Part shown: one piece after another, positions 44,599-52,522 of the stretch
How the letters are laid out: every line of letters starts with the position of its first letter
Position numbering within the stretch: position 1 is the stretch's first letter
Assembly: GCF_000723465.1 (NCBI RefSeq)
Contig: NZ_HF545616.1
Coordinates: 1,798,001 to 1,862,000 of the forward strand
Direction: 5' to 3'
Source: Ruminococcus bicirculans (ex Wegman et al. 2014)
GTDB lineage: Bacteria > Bacillota > Clostridia > Oscillospirales > Ruminococcaceae
Length of the DNA: 64,000 bases
Translations under genes and position numbers: made by a program
The notes under the pieces: model-generated
Seen by the model: the letters and a program-made list of their open reading frames with translations, nothing else
What the model was told of the DNA's origin: nothing
Database searches by the model: none

Positions 44599-44630
44599 GC
44601 GGCAGGACGTTCTCCCCTGCCGCTTTTTCT
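44599..44630 (+). terminator. Hairpin terminator upstream of parA
   Basis: An 8-bp stem GCGGCAGG / CCTGCCGC is followed by TTTTTCT, 46 bases before parA. It could stop transcription entering from the chromosome or act as an attenuator. Confidence 0.7.
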
Positions 44631-44675
44631 GTGCTTAATACGGAGAACTTTAACATTTTAGAAAGGGTGTTTTTA

Positions 44676-45491
44676 ATGGAGAACACAAAAACAAAGATCG
44701 TATCCGTGGCAAATCAGAAAGGCGGAGTTGCCAAAACAACATCGGCATTCAATATTGCCGCTATTCTTGCACAGCGAGAGAAAAGAGTCCTTATGATAGA
44801 CCTTGACCCTCAGAGCAGTTTGTCGGTATCGTGCATGAAGTACGAATATGACCCTGACGATATCACTATCACTGAGCTTATGTCATCTATCATCAATAAG
44901 AAAACCATTGATTTCAAGACGGCTGTTCATCACAACGAGCCGAACAATATTGACTATATCCCTGCGACTATAACACTTTCAGGAATTGAAGTTGACCTGT
45001 GCAGAACACGCTGTTGCGAAATGGTGCTGAAACGTGTCCTTAGTAATTACATCGGCTGCTATGACTACATCATCATAGACTGTCCTCCGTCACTGAGCAA
45101 CTTGCTCTACAATGCTCTTTCCGCTGCAGATATGGTCTTGATACCTGTGCTTGCTCAAGAAATGGCATTGAGCGGAATCCCACTTCTTCTTGACAGCATT
45201 GACGATATCCATGAGTACGCTAACCCTGACCTTGAAATACTCGGAGTATTCGCAACATGGGCAGAGAAAAACAACACAATGTCAGCTGAAGTAATTGAGT
45301 CAATAAAAGCCGCATTCAATGATAAATACCTTGGCAGCATAAGCAAGTCAAAAGCAGCTCAGGACAGCAGCCGTGAGGGCATCGCCCTTTGCAACTATAA
45401 AATCAGCAGCACAAATAAATACAAGAATATGCTCGCAGACGAGTATCGTGTAATAGCTGACAAAATAGAGTGTGTCACGGTGACACACTAA
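44676..45491 (+). CDS. parA: ParA-family partition ATPase
   Basis: A 271-residue ATPase with the deviant Walker A KGGVAKTT at residues 14-21, IDLDPQSSLS (Walker A') and IIIDCPPSLSNL (Walker B). It should drive segregation of the excised element with ParB. The start at 44676 has AAAGGGTG upstream; a longer frame has no support. A parS-like palindrome forms its last codons (VTVTH then stop). Confidence 0.94.
   Translation: MENTKTKIVSVANQKGGVAKTTSAFNIAAILAQREKRVLMIDLDPQSSLSVSCMKYEYDPDDITITELMSSIINKKTIDFKTAVHHNEPNNIDYIPATITLSGIEVDLCRTRCCEMVLKRVLSNYIGCYDYIIIDCPPSLSNLLYNALSAADMVLIPVLAQEMALSGIPLLLDSIDDIHEYANPDLEILGVFATWAEKNNTMSAEVIESIKAAFNDKYLGSISKSKAAQDSSREGIALCNYKISSTNKYKNMLADEYRVIADKIECVTVTH
45469..45489. 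promoter_or_regulatory. parS-like palindrome, site 1
   Basis: AGTGTGTCAC-G-GTGACACACT has 10-bp perfect arms, at the parA stop codon and just before the parB ribosome site. Confidence 0.7.
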
Positions 45492-45503
45492 GGAGGTTTC
45501 AAT

Positions 45504-46430
45504 ATGATAGATATAAAACGCTCCGCAAATCGTCCAAGAGCTAACTTCTCAAATAACTTTGAGGAGCTTCTCATGGATAAGCAAAAGGTGGTTTCACTGC
45601 CTATGTCAAAAATTGAGCCTTTCAGCTTTAATGGTGATCCACAGCCATTTGCAATAGATGAAAATGAGATATCTGCACTTGCCGACTCTATTTCAAAGTG
45701 TGGACTTATCACACCGATAATAGTTCGCAGCATTAGCAGCAACAGCTATCAGATACTCAGCGGTCATAAAAGATACGCTGCTTGCAAAAAGCTTATGCAC
45801 CTTGACATTGACGCCGTTGTTATCGAAGTCACTGATGATAACGTGGCTTTCGATATAGTCTGCCAGGCAAACATTCAACGAAAAGAGCCACGTCCAAGCG
45901 AGCTTTCAAAAATGTTCAATACATACTTAAGTCTGAGAAAGAACGTTTCAGCAGACCTGACAGTAAATGAGATAAGCAATATGTTTGGTATATCCAGAAA
46001 AACCATTTACCGCTATGCAAATATCTCAAATCTTGATAATGGGTTAGCAGAGCTTATAGACAGCAAATCTATTCAGATAAGATTCATTGAGCCGCTTGCA
46101 AAGCTCAGTCCTGAGCAGCAGAAAGCCATAGCAGACTATTACAATTATGACGAACGGCTCAGTTCAAAAGAGCTGACATTGGTCATAGAGCAAATGACAA
46201 ACAGTGGAAGCAGTGATATCTATGATATCATGAAAGCTATAAGAAATCTGTCTGAAAAGAAAAAAGAGCCATACAAGAACAGCTTATACAATGAGATGTA
46301 TATCAAAAAGCCGTTATGTATGCAGAACATGACCGAAAGTGAGCTTGACAAGATAATGTATGAGCTGCTTGATAAATATCTTGAAAATAATTTCAAGAGT
46401 ACAAAAAAAGTTACCACAAACGAAAAATAA
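45504..46430 (+). CDS. parB: ParB-family partition protein
   Basis: A 308-residue protein with a ParB/Srx nuclease-like domain (about 35-125): SKIEPFSFNGDP, ILSGHKRYAACKKL and QANIQRKEPRPSE. A helix-turn-helix follows (LTVNEISNMFGISRKTIYRYA). The C-terminus is charged. It should bind the palindromes flanking it and load onto ParA. AAGGAGG lies eight bases before the ATG, 12 bases after parA. Confidence 0.92.
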   Translation: MIDIKRSANRPRANFSNNFEELLMDKQKVVSLPMSKIEPFSFNGDPQPFAIDENEISALADSISKCGLITPIIVRSISSNSYQILSGHKRYAACKKLMHLDIDAVVIEVTDDNVAFDIVCQANIQRKEPRPSELSKMFNTYLSLRKNVSADLTVNEISNMFGISRKTIYRYANISNLDNGLAELIDSKSIQIRFIEPLAKLSPEQQKAIADYYNYDERLSSKELTLVIEQMTNSGSSDIYDIMKAIRNLSEKKKEPYKNSLYNEMYIKKPLCMQNMTESELDKIMYELLDKYLENNFKSTKKVTTNEK

Positions 46431-46462
46431 TATGATATAATCATAGCACAGGAGGAAAAAGA

Positions 46463-46696
46463 ATGAACATGACGTTCAAAATAGATATAGATCGTAAAAA
46501 AATAGAGGCGATACGCTGCTATCTCCCAGACGGCAATGTTGAGCAACTTCTGCACGAGGAGATAACAAAGGCGGCTAACTCTGCAGTTGACAAGCTTTAC
46601 AACAGGAATGTTCCTAAGAAAGTGCAGGAGTTTCTCAGAAAGACTTCGGAGCAGAAGGCTGTCAGAAAAAAGAAAGAAGATATGCCAGATGAATAA
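46463..46696 (+). CDS. Small DUF6103-like element protein
   Basis: A 77-residue protein, likely a short beta strand plus helices (MTFKIDIDRKKIEAIRCYL ... VDKLYNRNVPKKVQEFL). The pattern resembles DUF6103 proteins found next to parAB or relaxase genes on Clostridial elements; function unknown. AGGAGG lies seven bases upstream. Overlaps the next gene by eight bases. Confidence 0.7.
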   Translation: MNMTFKIDIDRKKIEAIRCYLPDGNVEQLLHEEITKAANSAVDKLYNRNVPKKVQEFLRKTSEQKAVRKKKEDMPDE

Positions 46697-47027
46697 CGGA
46701 GTTTTGAAAACCTACGATAGCAAAAACCAGACGGCACTCTATAAGGCTAAAGACAACCGGCTATACGAGATCATATCTATCGATACCGACTGTGCTGTAA
46801 TGGCTGCGGCATTTGATGATACATTTGCAGTCGCTGCAAAGCCGTTTCTCGATGAGATCAACAATGTGATCGATTTTTCAAGCATTGAATATTTCCCTCA
46901 CAGAATTCAAGCAGAGAGCTACAGCAAAATACTTCATCAGTGCTATGCCGAACCGAATGCACAAAAACAACAGCGTGTCACGGTGACACACTCAGATAAC
47001 ATCACCCAAAAACATAAAAGTTTGTAA
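46689..47027 (+). CDS. Unknown 112-residue element protein
   Basis: Starts MNNGVLKTYDSKNQ inside the 3' end of the preceding gene, so translation is coupled. No known motif; beta-rich first half (YEIISIDTDCAVMAAAF). Its 3' end contains a parS-like palindrome that encodes VTVTH, as at the parA end. Confidence 0.65.
   Translation: MNNGVLKTYDSKNQTALYKAKDNRLYEIISIDTDCAVMAAAFDDTFAVAAKPFLDEINNVIDFSSIEYFPHRIQAESYSKILHQCYAEPNAQKQQRVTVTHSDNITQKHKSL
46975..46989. promoter_or_regulatory. parS-like palindrome, site 2
   Basis: GTGTCAC-G-GTGACAC, 7-bp arms, within the preceding gene's 3' end. Confidence 0.65.
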
Positions 47028-47046
47028 TTGAAAAAGGAGGACCATT

Positions 47047-47481
47047 ATGAACGAAAACAGGAATTTTAACGAAGATTTTGAAATCGAGCAGGCAGGACCA
47101 GAAGATGTTGGCTGCGATCTTTTTGAGTATGAGCTTACTCCAGAGGGTACATACGTCCCGAAGATAGCATACACAAGTGACCCCGAAGAAGAAAAGCTTC
47201 TCAAAAAGCCTATCCGCAGATGGGGACGTGCATGGATGAAATGGATGGAAGCAGAATACCCAGCAGACGTTGACATTCTCGTGTGCGAATGCCGTTGGCA
47301 GATCATTCCGAGAGAAATAGATATCGAAGCTGAGGAGAGGTTTAACGAGCTTGACGAGATCTACAGAAAAGATCACCCACGTCCTACAGAGTTCAATGCT
47401 ATACGCAAGTGGGAAAAGGAAAGGCTCATGACGCTCGAACATCAGGTAATGGAGGAGATCGTTTATAAGCGCAGAGAATGA
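47047..47481 (+). CDS. TnpV-family protein
   Basis: A 144-residue protein matching the TnpV pattern: a Tyr/Glu-rich start with YELTPEGTYVP, then KKPIRRWGRAWMKWMEAEYP and a charged helical C-terminus. TnpV proteins are common on Firmicute transposons and conjugative elements; their role is not known. AAGGAGG precedes the ATG. It lies between parS-like sites 2 and 3. Confidence 0.75.
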   Translation: MNENRNFNEDFEIEQAGPEDVGCDLFEYELTPEGTYVPKIAYTSDPEEEKLLKKPIRRWGRAWMKWMEAEYPADVDILVCECRWQIIPREIDIEAEERFNELDEIYRKDHPRPTEFNAIRKWEKERLMTLEHQVMEEIVYKRRE

Positions 47482-47494
47482 AAAATTTCTCCAG

Positions 47495-47511
47495 TGTGTC
47501 ACCGTGACACA
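47495..47511. promoter_or_regulatory. parS-like palindrome, site 3
   Basis: TGTGTCAC-C-GTGACACA, 8-bp arms with the central base inverted relative to sites 1 and 2. It is upstream of the next promoter. Confidence 0.7.
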
Positions 47512-47539
47512 AAAATATATAAAAAAGATATACACTTTA

Positions 47540-47568
47540 TTGACATTGGCTCAAAAATCTGATAAAAT
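47540..47568 (+). promoter_or_regulatory. Sigma-A promoter, near-leaderless
   Basis: TTGACA and TAAAAT are 17 bases apart; only 15 bases separate the -10 box and the start codon. Confidence 0.75.
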
Positions 47569-47583
47569 AAAGGTGAAAAGAGA

Positions 47584-48429
47584 ATGATAATAACTGATGA
47601 AAAGCTAAAAGGGTCCATTGAGGATAAAATGGCTATCGCTGACAGCTTTAACCTTATGGACGATGACTTCTTTGCCGTGGTAATGCGTGACAAAGCTGCG
47701 TGTTCATATACACTGAGCAGACTGCTTGACAAAAAGCTCAATGTCATTAAAGTTGATACGCAATATGCCATAAGAAATTACAACGGACATTCGGTAGTGC
47801 TTGACGCACTTGCCGAGGACGAGGAGCATAAGCTATATAACATAGAAGTTCAGGTCAAAAACAAAGATTATCACCCCAAAAGGGTAAGATACTATCAGGC
47901 AAGTCTTGATACTCTGTTTCTTGAGAAAAATCAGAATTACAAAGAGCTGCCTGAGTTGTACCTGATATTTATTTCGGCTACTGACTGGCTGAAAGGCGGC
48001 AAGTGTAAATACACGGTTCGCCGCATGGTCGATGAAACACATCAGGAAATTGACAACGGCGTACACGAATATTACTTTAATGCAGCAGTTGATGACGGCA
48101 GCTCTCTTGCCAAGCTGCTGCAATATCTAAAGAACAGCAGTGCTGACAACAGCTCGTTCGGAGAGCTGTCAAAGGCAGTATACAACCACAAAAGAACAAC
48201 GAAAGGAGCGGATAGTATGTGTGAGGCTGTTGAAAACTATGGATATAGGAAAGAGGCTGAGGGCAGAGTTGAAGGCAGAGCCTACGAAATAATCGCTCTT
48301 ATGTTGGAAACTGGAGCAGACGATGAAGCGATAATTGCAAGGTTGATGTCACGGCTTGAGATTTCCAAAGAAAGAGCTATAGAATACTATAACGCTTACA
48401 AGAAGCAAGAGGGTAAAGCTGAAAAGTAA
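47584..48429 (+). CDS. PD-(D/E)XK nuclease family (Rpn-like) protein
   Basis: A 281-residue protein of the Rpn/PD-(D/E)XK transposase family: SYTLSRLLDKK, VVLDALAED (Asp), YNIEVQVKN (the E-x-Q core), VRYYQASLD and LIFISATDW. The C-terminal third (GRVEGRAYEIIALMLETG ...) is the helical tail common in this family. Such proteins are nucleases linked to recombination and mobile DNA. It has its own promoter with a very short leader and ends before a terminator. Confidence 0.88.
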   Translation: MIITDEKLKGSIEDKMAIADSFNLMDDDFFAVVMRDKAACSYTLSRLLDKKLNVIKVDTQYAIRNYNGHSVVLDALAEDEEHKLYNIEVQVKNKDYHPKRVRYYQASLDTLFLEKNQNYKELPELYLIFISATDWLKGGKCKYTVRRMVDETHQEIDNGVHEYYFNAAVDDGSSLAKLLQYLKNSSADNSSFGELSKAVYNHKRTTKGADSMCEAVENYGYRKEAEGRVEGRAYEIIALMLETGADDEAIIARLMSRLEISKERAIEYYNAYKKQEGKAEK

Positions 48430-48466
48430 TTTTGTCCGTGGACAAAGCAGAACAGAATATGATTAT

Positions 48467-48497
48467 AAGGACACTTGAATTTCAGGTGTCCTTTTTT
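48467..48497 (+). terminator. Repeated terminator, copy A
   Basis: AAGGACACTTGAA-TTTCAGGTGTCC followed by TTTTTT. A 39-base segment from here (to 48505) recurs identically at 48878. Confidence 0.9.
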
Positions 48498-48498
48498 G

Positions 48499-48527
48499 TT
48501 GACAAATGTCACTTTAAATGATAAAAT
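48499..48527 (+). promoter_or_regulatory. Sigma-A promoter, near-leaderless
   Basis: TTGACA-17-TAAAAT directly abuts the terminator T run; 13 bases lie between the -10 box and the start codon. Confidence 0.75.
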
Positions 48528-48540
48528 GGGAGAATGAGGA

Positions 48541-48855
48541 ATGATTTGGTATACTATATTTATAATCATATTTCTGTTTGGAATATTGTACATTTCAAAT
48601 AACAAGAAGAACAGCAGCGAATTAGTAACATCTATTATTGATAAGTTTTGCTTACTAGCATTATATGTTATATCAACAAAACTTACTAAGCGGCTTATTC
48701 CCCAACTGACGGTTACCTTATTAATGGATATATATATTGTTCTGAGGGAAAAATACTGCAGTCCTTTATCTAAGACACAGAAAATAATTTTATTGAGTAT
48801 AACCAATTTTCTTTTAATTTTTCTATGTTGGAAGTGGATTTATGAACTTACTTAA
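48541..48855 (+). CDS. Small two-span membrane protein
   Basis: A 104-residue protein with a hydrophobic segment at residues 2-18, a middle hydrophobic stretch and a C-terminal span (about 80-98). No family recognised. It is the sole gene between two copies of the same terminator and has its own promoter, so it is an independent unit. AT-richer than neighbours. Confidence 0.6.
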   Translation: MIWYTIFIIIFLFGILYISNNKKNSSELVTSIIDKFCLLALYVISTKLTKRLIPQLTVTLLMDIYIVLREKYCSPLSKTQKIILLSITNFLLIFLCWKWIYELT

Positions 48856-48877
48856 AACTACATTCGAATACAAACGT

Positions 48878-48908
48878 AAGGACACTTGAATTTCAGGTGT
48901 CCTTTTTT
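48878..48908 (+). terminator. Repeated terminator, copy B
   Basis: Identical to copy A over 31 bases and on through TTGACAA. Confidence 0.9.
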
Positions 48909-48909
48909 G

Positions 48910-48938
48910 TTGACAAGATAAAGCGAAAATGATAGAAT
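48910..48938 (+). promoter_or_regulatory. Sigma-A promoter, near-leaderless
   Basis: TTGACA-17-TAGAAT; 14 bases separate it from the TTG start at 48953. Confidence 0.75.
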
Positions 48939-48952
48939 AAAGGTGAACAACA

Positions 48953-49357
48953 TTGGATCTTTACACAGAACTCTTACACGAATGCAACGCTTGCATATGT
49001 TCAGGTATTCTGTCTGAACAAAAAAAGTTTTGTCGAAGACTCATGATCGTTGATATGCAATGTCTTACCAAGTCACAGTACGAATATCTTCTCATGAAAG
49101 TTGAAAATTGTATATCCGATTACTATAATAATTTATCAAATGCAAATTTTTATTCGGCACTTAACAATAACGAACGCATTGATAGAACGGTGATAGATCG
49201 TACAATGTTGTATCTCAAAAATATAAACAATGACAGAAATAAGGGTATGCTGCTCAAAGCTATGCTCAAAACTCTCAATCATAATAAAACAAAATTTGAT
49301 ACGATTGAGTATAACAGGCTGCTTGCAGAAATAATTACTTCTGCATTTAGAATATAG
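48953..49357 (+). CDS. Unknown 134-residue helical protein
   Basis: Starts with TTG, chosen because AAAGGTG lies seven bases upstream and the frame reads MDLYTELLHECNACICSG. Strongly helical, with cysteines near the N-terminus and no DNA-binding motif I recognise. It is followed eight bases later by the GNAT-like gene, so the two form a bicistronic unit closed by a repeated terminator. Confidence 0.65.
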   Translation: MDLYTELLHECNACICSGILSEQKKFCRRLMIVDMQCLTKSQYEYLLMKVENCISDYYNNLSNANFYSALNNNERIDRTVIDRTMLYLKNINNDRNKGMLLKAMLKTLNHNKTKFDTIEYNRLLAEIITSAFRI

Positions 49358-49365
49358 GTGTACAC

Positions 49366-49896
49366 ATGATCATAAAGAATTATAAAATCATACCAAATTT
49401 TGAATACAACTCTCTTGTTAAAAGCAGAGAGCAGCTTGCAAAGCTACAACATACCATGTCAAAACTATCAGACAGAGCAGATTTCCTCAATACAATAATG
49501 GATCATATAGGTGATCATCAAGAAACACTACTTGACATGTACGATGTTAATGGCTCACTATTTGGACTATTTGTATCACCTATATTAAATCGCAATAGAC
49601 CAATATATGTTACAACACGATGTGCAGCTTATTGCAATCCAATATCTATGTCATCAAGTGATATTGTGGATGATGTAATGGAAATTGTTTCTGTTGATAC
49701 AAAAGAACTGCACAGAGAAGGTCATGGCAGCAGAAATATTCAAGCAATGATAGCCATTGCAAGATTAATGAAGTTAAAAAAAATATGGGGGAGTATCTGG
49801 GTAGATACACCGATCGGTTTTGATAATCTTTGCTGTTTTTATCAAAAAAACGGGTTTGAAATAAAAGGCAAAAGATTTTACATGAATTTAGAGTAA
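49366..49896 (+). CDS. GNAT-like acetyltransferase
   Basis: A 176-residue protein whose C-terminal half has GNAT features: HREGHGSRNIQAMIAIA (acetyl-CoA loop region), KKIWGSIWVD and FYQKNGFEIKG. The N-terminal 60 residues are helical and unlike common GNATs. Substrate unknown. Pairing with a small upstream gene on a mobile element recalls GNAT toxin-antitoxin modules, but the partner has no ribbon-helix-helix pattern. Confidence 0.7.
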   Translation: MIIKNYKIIPNFEYNSLVKSREQLAKLQHTMSKLSDRADFLNTIMDHIGDHQETLLDMYDVNGSLFGLFVSPILNRNRPIYVTTRCAAYCNPISMSSSDIVDDVMEIVSVDTKELHREGHGSRNIQAMIAIARLMKLKKIWGSIWVDTPIGFDNLCCFYQKNGFEIKGKRFYMNLE

Positions 49897-49909
49897 TAAA
49901 CACAAACAT

Positions 49910-49942
49910 AAGGACACTTGAAGTTTCAGGTGTCCTTTTTTT
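49910..49942 (+). terminator. Repeated terminator, copy C
   Basis: AAGGACACTTGAAGTTTCAGGTGTCC plus T7, one base longer in the loop than copies A and B. Confidence 0.9.
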
Positions 49943-49963
49943 ACAAAAAGGAGTGATTGGACA

Positions 49964-50086
49964 ATGGAAAAAATATTTTATGGTTCACTGGGAATAGCTC
50001 TTTGTATAACAGGAATTTGGACTATTATAAGCGCATTTATTCCTGATAAATTCAGAATTTTCAAGAAAGGCAGGAAAGAAAAATGA
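49964..50086 (+). CDS. 40-residue single-span membrane peptide
   Basis: MEKIFYGSLGIALCITGI begins a 40-residue product with one membrane segment (about 5-25) and a basic tail ending KKGRKEK. AAGGAG lies 13 bases upstream of the ATG. Its stop overlaps the next start (ATGA), which shows translational coupling. Function unknown. Confidence 0.6.
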   Translation: MEKIFYGSLGIALCITGIWTIISAFIPDKFRIFKKGRKEK

Positions 50087-50484
50087 TTTTTTATGATGAC
50101 GAACACGAGGAAATGTTCAATAAGCTGTGTGGCAAAATGCCCTATTTAGACGGCTATCACTTGTCACTTGCTTATCTCCTCACGATGGACGCTGTTTTGC
50201 GTTATCATATTGGCGCACTGTATGACGTTAAAAAAGACGTGATTATTTTCGAGGGCTTGAGCAAGCCGTTTCAGACGCATACGAGCTTGAAAACAACACG
50301 CCTTGCATTTAATCTTTGGAACGGCACGGTTTATGACTCAGATCCACCTGAAACTTATATCGACAAAAATGGAGAGAAAGAATATGTACCAAGCAAATAC
50401 TATGCGCCCGACAGAATTTTCCACTGCACGTATACGCCATACTATATGGAAGCGCTCAAGATGAGGTTCGAGATTTTTATGTAA
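50083..50484 (+). CDS. DUF6075-like protein
   Basis: A 133-residue protein resembling DUF6075: EHEEMFNKLC, YHLSLAYLLTMDAVLRYHI, QTHTSLKTTRLAFNLWNG and YAPDRIF. This family is a regular cargo of Firmicute conjugative elements; function unknown. It overlaps the preceding small peptide gene by four bases. Confidence 0.8.
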   Translation: MIFYDDEHEEMFNKLCGKMPYLDGYHLSLAYLLTMDAVLRYHIGALYDVKKDVIIFEGLSKPFQTHTSLKTTRLAFNLWNGTVYDSDPPETYIDKNGEKEYVPSKYYAPDRIFHCTYTPYYMEALKMRFEIFM

Positions 50485-50506
50485 GTAATGAAATGAAGGT
50501 AATGAT

Positions 50507-51427
50507 ATGAAAGCTAAAAATTATTGTCCCGAATATGAAAAATACAAAACCATACGTCAGTGGGCGCTCTTAGGACAGCTACCGAAAAAGGACGCTAAAG
50601 GCGTTGAGCTTTGGGCAAATAGGAATTGTCAAGCTTCATATGTGTACTACAGCCCTGACGAGGTAGTGCCTGCAACAGAAAAAGAGTTGCAGGATTTTTT
50701 TCAGCCTGAGAGGGACAGAAAAAATAAGCTGGCAAGACTTAACCGCAAGTGGCGTAAAGAAGCCGAGGAAAAGAAACGCCAAGAGGAGCAGAAAAAGATT
50801 TTTGACGAAGCAGTTGAAGCTGCCTTATTACCTTATAGAAAGTTGATATGGAGATTAACCGAGAAAACAAAAGAGCTTTATCCGAAAAAAGGGTATCCAC
50901 AGGCAATTGTTATAGACACCGAAACCACAGGACTTGACCCTTTTCATGATGAGCTATTGCAGGTGTCTATCATTGACGAGGAAGGAAACGTTCTTTTTGA
51001 CAGCTACTTCAAGCCGATCAGGCACAAAGAATGGTCAAAAGCAGAAAGTGTTAATCATATCTCGCCAAAAATGGTAGCTGACGCACCATATATAAACGAG
51101 AAAGCCGCTGAACTATATGCGATATTATCGCAGGCACATTGGATAATCGGCTATAACGTTGATTTTGATTTGAATTTTCTTGTGGGAAGCGATATCATAA
51201 CAGATGAGGAGTGCAACGCCTTTCGTACTGAAGATGTGATGATACAATTTGCTGAAATTTACGGTGAATACAGTGTGTATCATGAGGATTATAAATGGCA
51301 GAAACTCACAACAGCAGCGGCGTACTATGATTATGAGTGGAACGTGAAAGGAATTGAAGCACATAATAGCCTTGCGGATTGTTTTGCAACATTGTTTGTT
51401 TATCATAAAATACTCAGTGGAGAATAG
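50507..51427 (+). CDS. DEDDh 3'-5' exonuclease (DnaQ-like)
   Basis: A 306-residue protein. The N-terminal 110 residues are charged and helical; the exonuclease domain (about 140-305) has ExoI VIDTETTGL, ExoII IGYNVDFDLNFL and ExoIII HNSLADCFAT, giving all DEDDh acids. It probably degrades single-stranded DNA or RNA from the 3' end. It is the last gene before the TIR unit and may be co-transcribed with the DUF6075-like gene. Confidence 0.9.
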   Translation: MKAKNYCPEYEKYKTIRQWALLGQLPKKDAKGVELWANRNCQASYVYYSPDEVVPATEKELQDFFQPERDRKNKLARLNRKWRKEAEEKKRQEEQKKIFDEAVEAALLPYRKLIWRLTEKTKELYPKKGYPQAIVIDTETTGLDPFHDELLQVSIIDEEGNVLFDSYFKPIRHKEWSKAESVNHISPKMVADAPYINEKAAELYAILSQAHWIIGYNVDFDLNFLVGSDIITDEECNAFRTEDVMIQFAEIYGEYSVYHEDYKWQKLTTAAAYYDYEWNVKGIEAHNSLADCFATLFVYHKILSGE

Positions 51428-51434
51428 CAGATAA

Positions 51435-51463
51435 TTGACACATGATGAATAATATGGTAGAAT
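51435..51463 (+). promoter_or_regulatory. Sigma-A promoter of TIR gene, near-leaderless
   Basis: TTGACA-17-TAGAAT, 12 bases before the ATG. Confidence 0.75.
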
Positions 51464-51475
51464 GGAGTGTGTACG

Positions 51476-52483
51476 ATGTTACTCAATACATCTCAGTTAA
51501 AAGAGCTGTATAACAGATATGACAAGAAAAATAGTTCACTCATATCGATACCATTCTCAGCAATATCTGATGAGCCGTTAAAATTTTATAAATGGTATGC
51601 AGCTCTATTTCAAATCGAACTAAACGTCAAAGCGTTTGCTGACGTTGACAGCAAACAGATCATAATATATAAAGGAACGAAAATGAAATACTATGCTACC
51701 ATTTTAATACCCTACGAAAATCGAGAAGCCTACATTGACGCAGTGAATGAAATAAACCAAATCGTATCTTCCAATGGCTGTATCATTTTATTTGTATGTA
51801 ATATTCCATATAACCTTGTTTCTTATCTTTCAATTGAAGCGAAACAAAATGAGGGACAGCTTATTGAAAACATTATCAAGAAATATGATTTGAGAAAAGA
51901 GTCATCGTTGGGGATTCACGAACTGTTCATGGAATTTTGCAACAGAAAATTCAATATGGCGACTATACCACCTAGTTTCAGCAAAGCAGATATAACGCAA
52001 ATGTTCAATGGCGCTTATTTCTTCTGTTCAAAATCAGATCTCACCAAGAAGGGATACAACTTTAATACTCATATTAGGAGGAAAAAAGTATTTATATCAT
52101 ACTGCCACGCTAACAAGGAATTGGTCTATGAAATAACAGAAGCCCTTGAATACAGCGGCATTGATCTTTGGATAGACAAAAAAGACATAAGCGTAGGTTC
52201 TCACCTGCTGGAATCAATCCTTGCAGGTATAGAAGAAAGTGATTTTGCCATTCTCTTTCTTAGTCATGCGACACTGTCATCAAATTACGGACAGTTGGAA
52301 CTTAAAACAATAATGTCAGCGCTAACAAACAAGAAAAAAGGCTGGTACATAGTTAAAATAGACGATGTAGATGTAAATAACATCATGCCGTCATTAGGCG
52401 ATTATAAATACTATGACCTAAGCAATGGAAATAAAACAGAGCTCATCAAGGATATCATCAATGCGATAAACGCTCAAAATTAA
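51476..52483 (+). CDS. TIR-domain protein with novel N-terminal domain
   Basis: A 335-residue protein. The C-terminal TIR domain (about 200-335) opens KKVFISYCHANKELV, then WIDKKDISVGSHLLESI and ILFLSHATLSSNYGQLELK, with a Glu (QLE) at the place of the NADase catalytic residue. The N-terminal 195 residues match no domain I know and may sense a signal. Bacterial TIR proteins often act in phage defence by consuming NAD or making signalling molecules. It has its own promoter on a mobile element, next to an exonuclease gene and a candidate type I toxin. The ATG at 51476 is preferred (GGAG eight bases before) over a GTG nine bases earlier. Confidence 0.88.
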   Translation: MLLNTSQLKELYNRYDKKNSSLISIPFSAISDEPLKFYKWYAALFQIELNVKAFADVDSKQIIIYKGTKMKYYATILIPYENREAYIDAVNEINQIVSSNGCIILFVCNIPYNLVSYLSIEAKQNEGQLIENIIKKYDLRKESSLGIHELFMEFCNRKFNMATIPPSFSKADITQMFNGAYFFCSKSDLTKKGYNFNTHIRRKKVFISYCHANKELVYEITEALEYSGIDLWIDKKDISVGSHLLESILAGIEESDFAILFLSHATLSSNYGQLELKTIMSALTNKKKGWYIVKIDDVDVNNIMPSLGDYKYYDLSNGNKTELIKDIINAINAQN

Positions 52484-52493
52484 ACAGCAATAT

Positions 52494-52522
52494 TTGACAT
52501 CACAAATCAATTGTGATATAAT
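52494..52522 (+). promoter_or_regulatory. Consensus promoter of toxin-like peptide mRNA
   Basis: Perfect TTGACA and TATAAT, 17 bases apart; start of transcription expected near 52530, giving a leader of about 100 bases. Confidence 0.85.

Noticed and set aside
48467-49942. Regularly repeated 31-base hairpins as a possible CRISPR array
   Set aside because: Spacing is 400-1000 bases with genes between; each copy is a terminator. No CRISPR array or cas gene is seen anywhere in the window.
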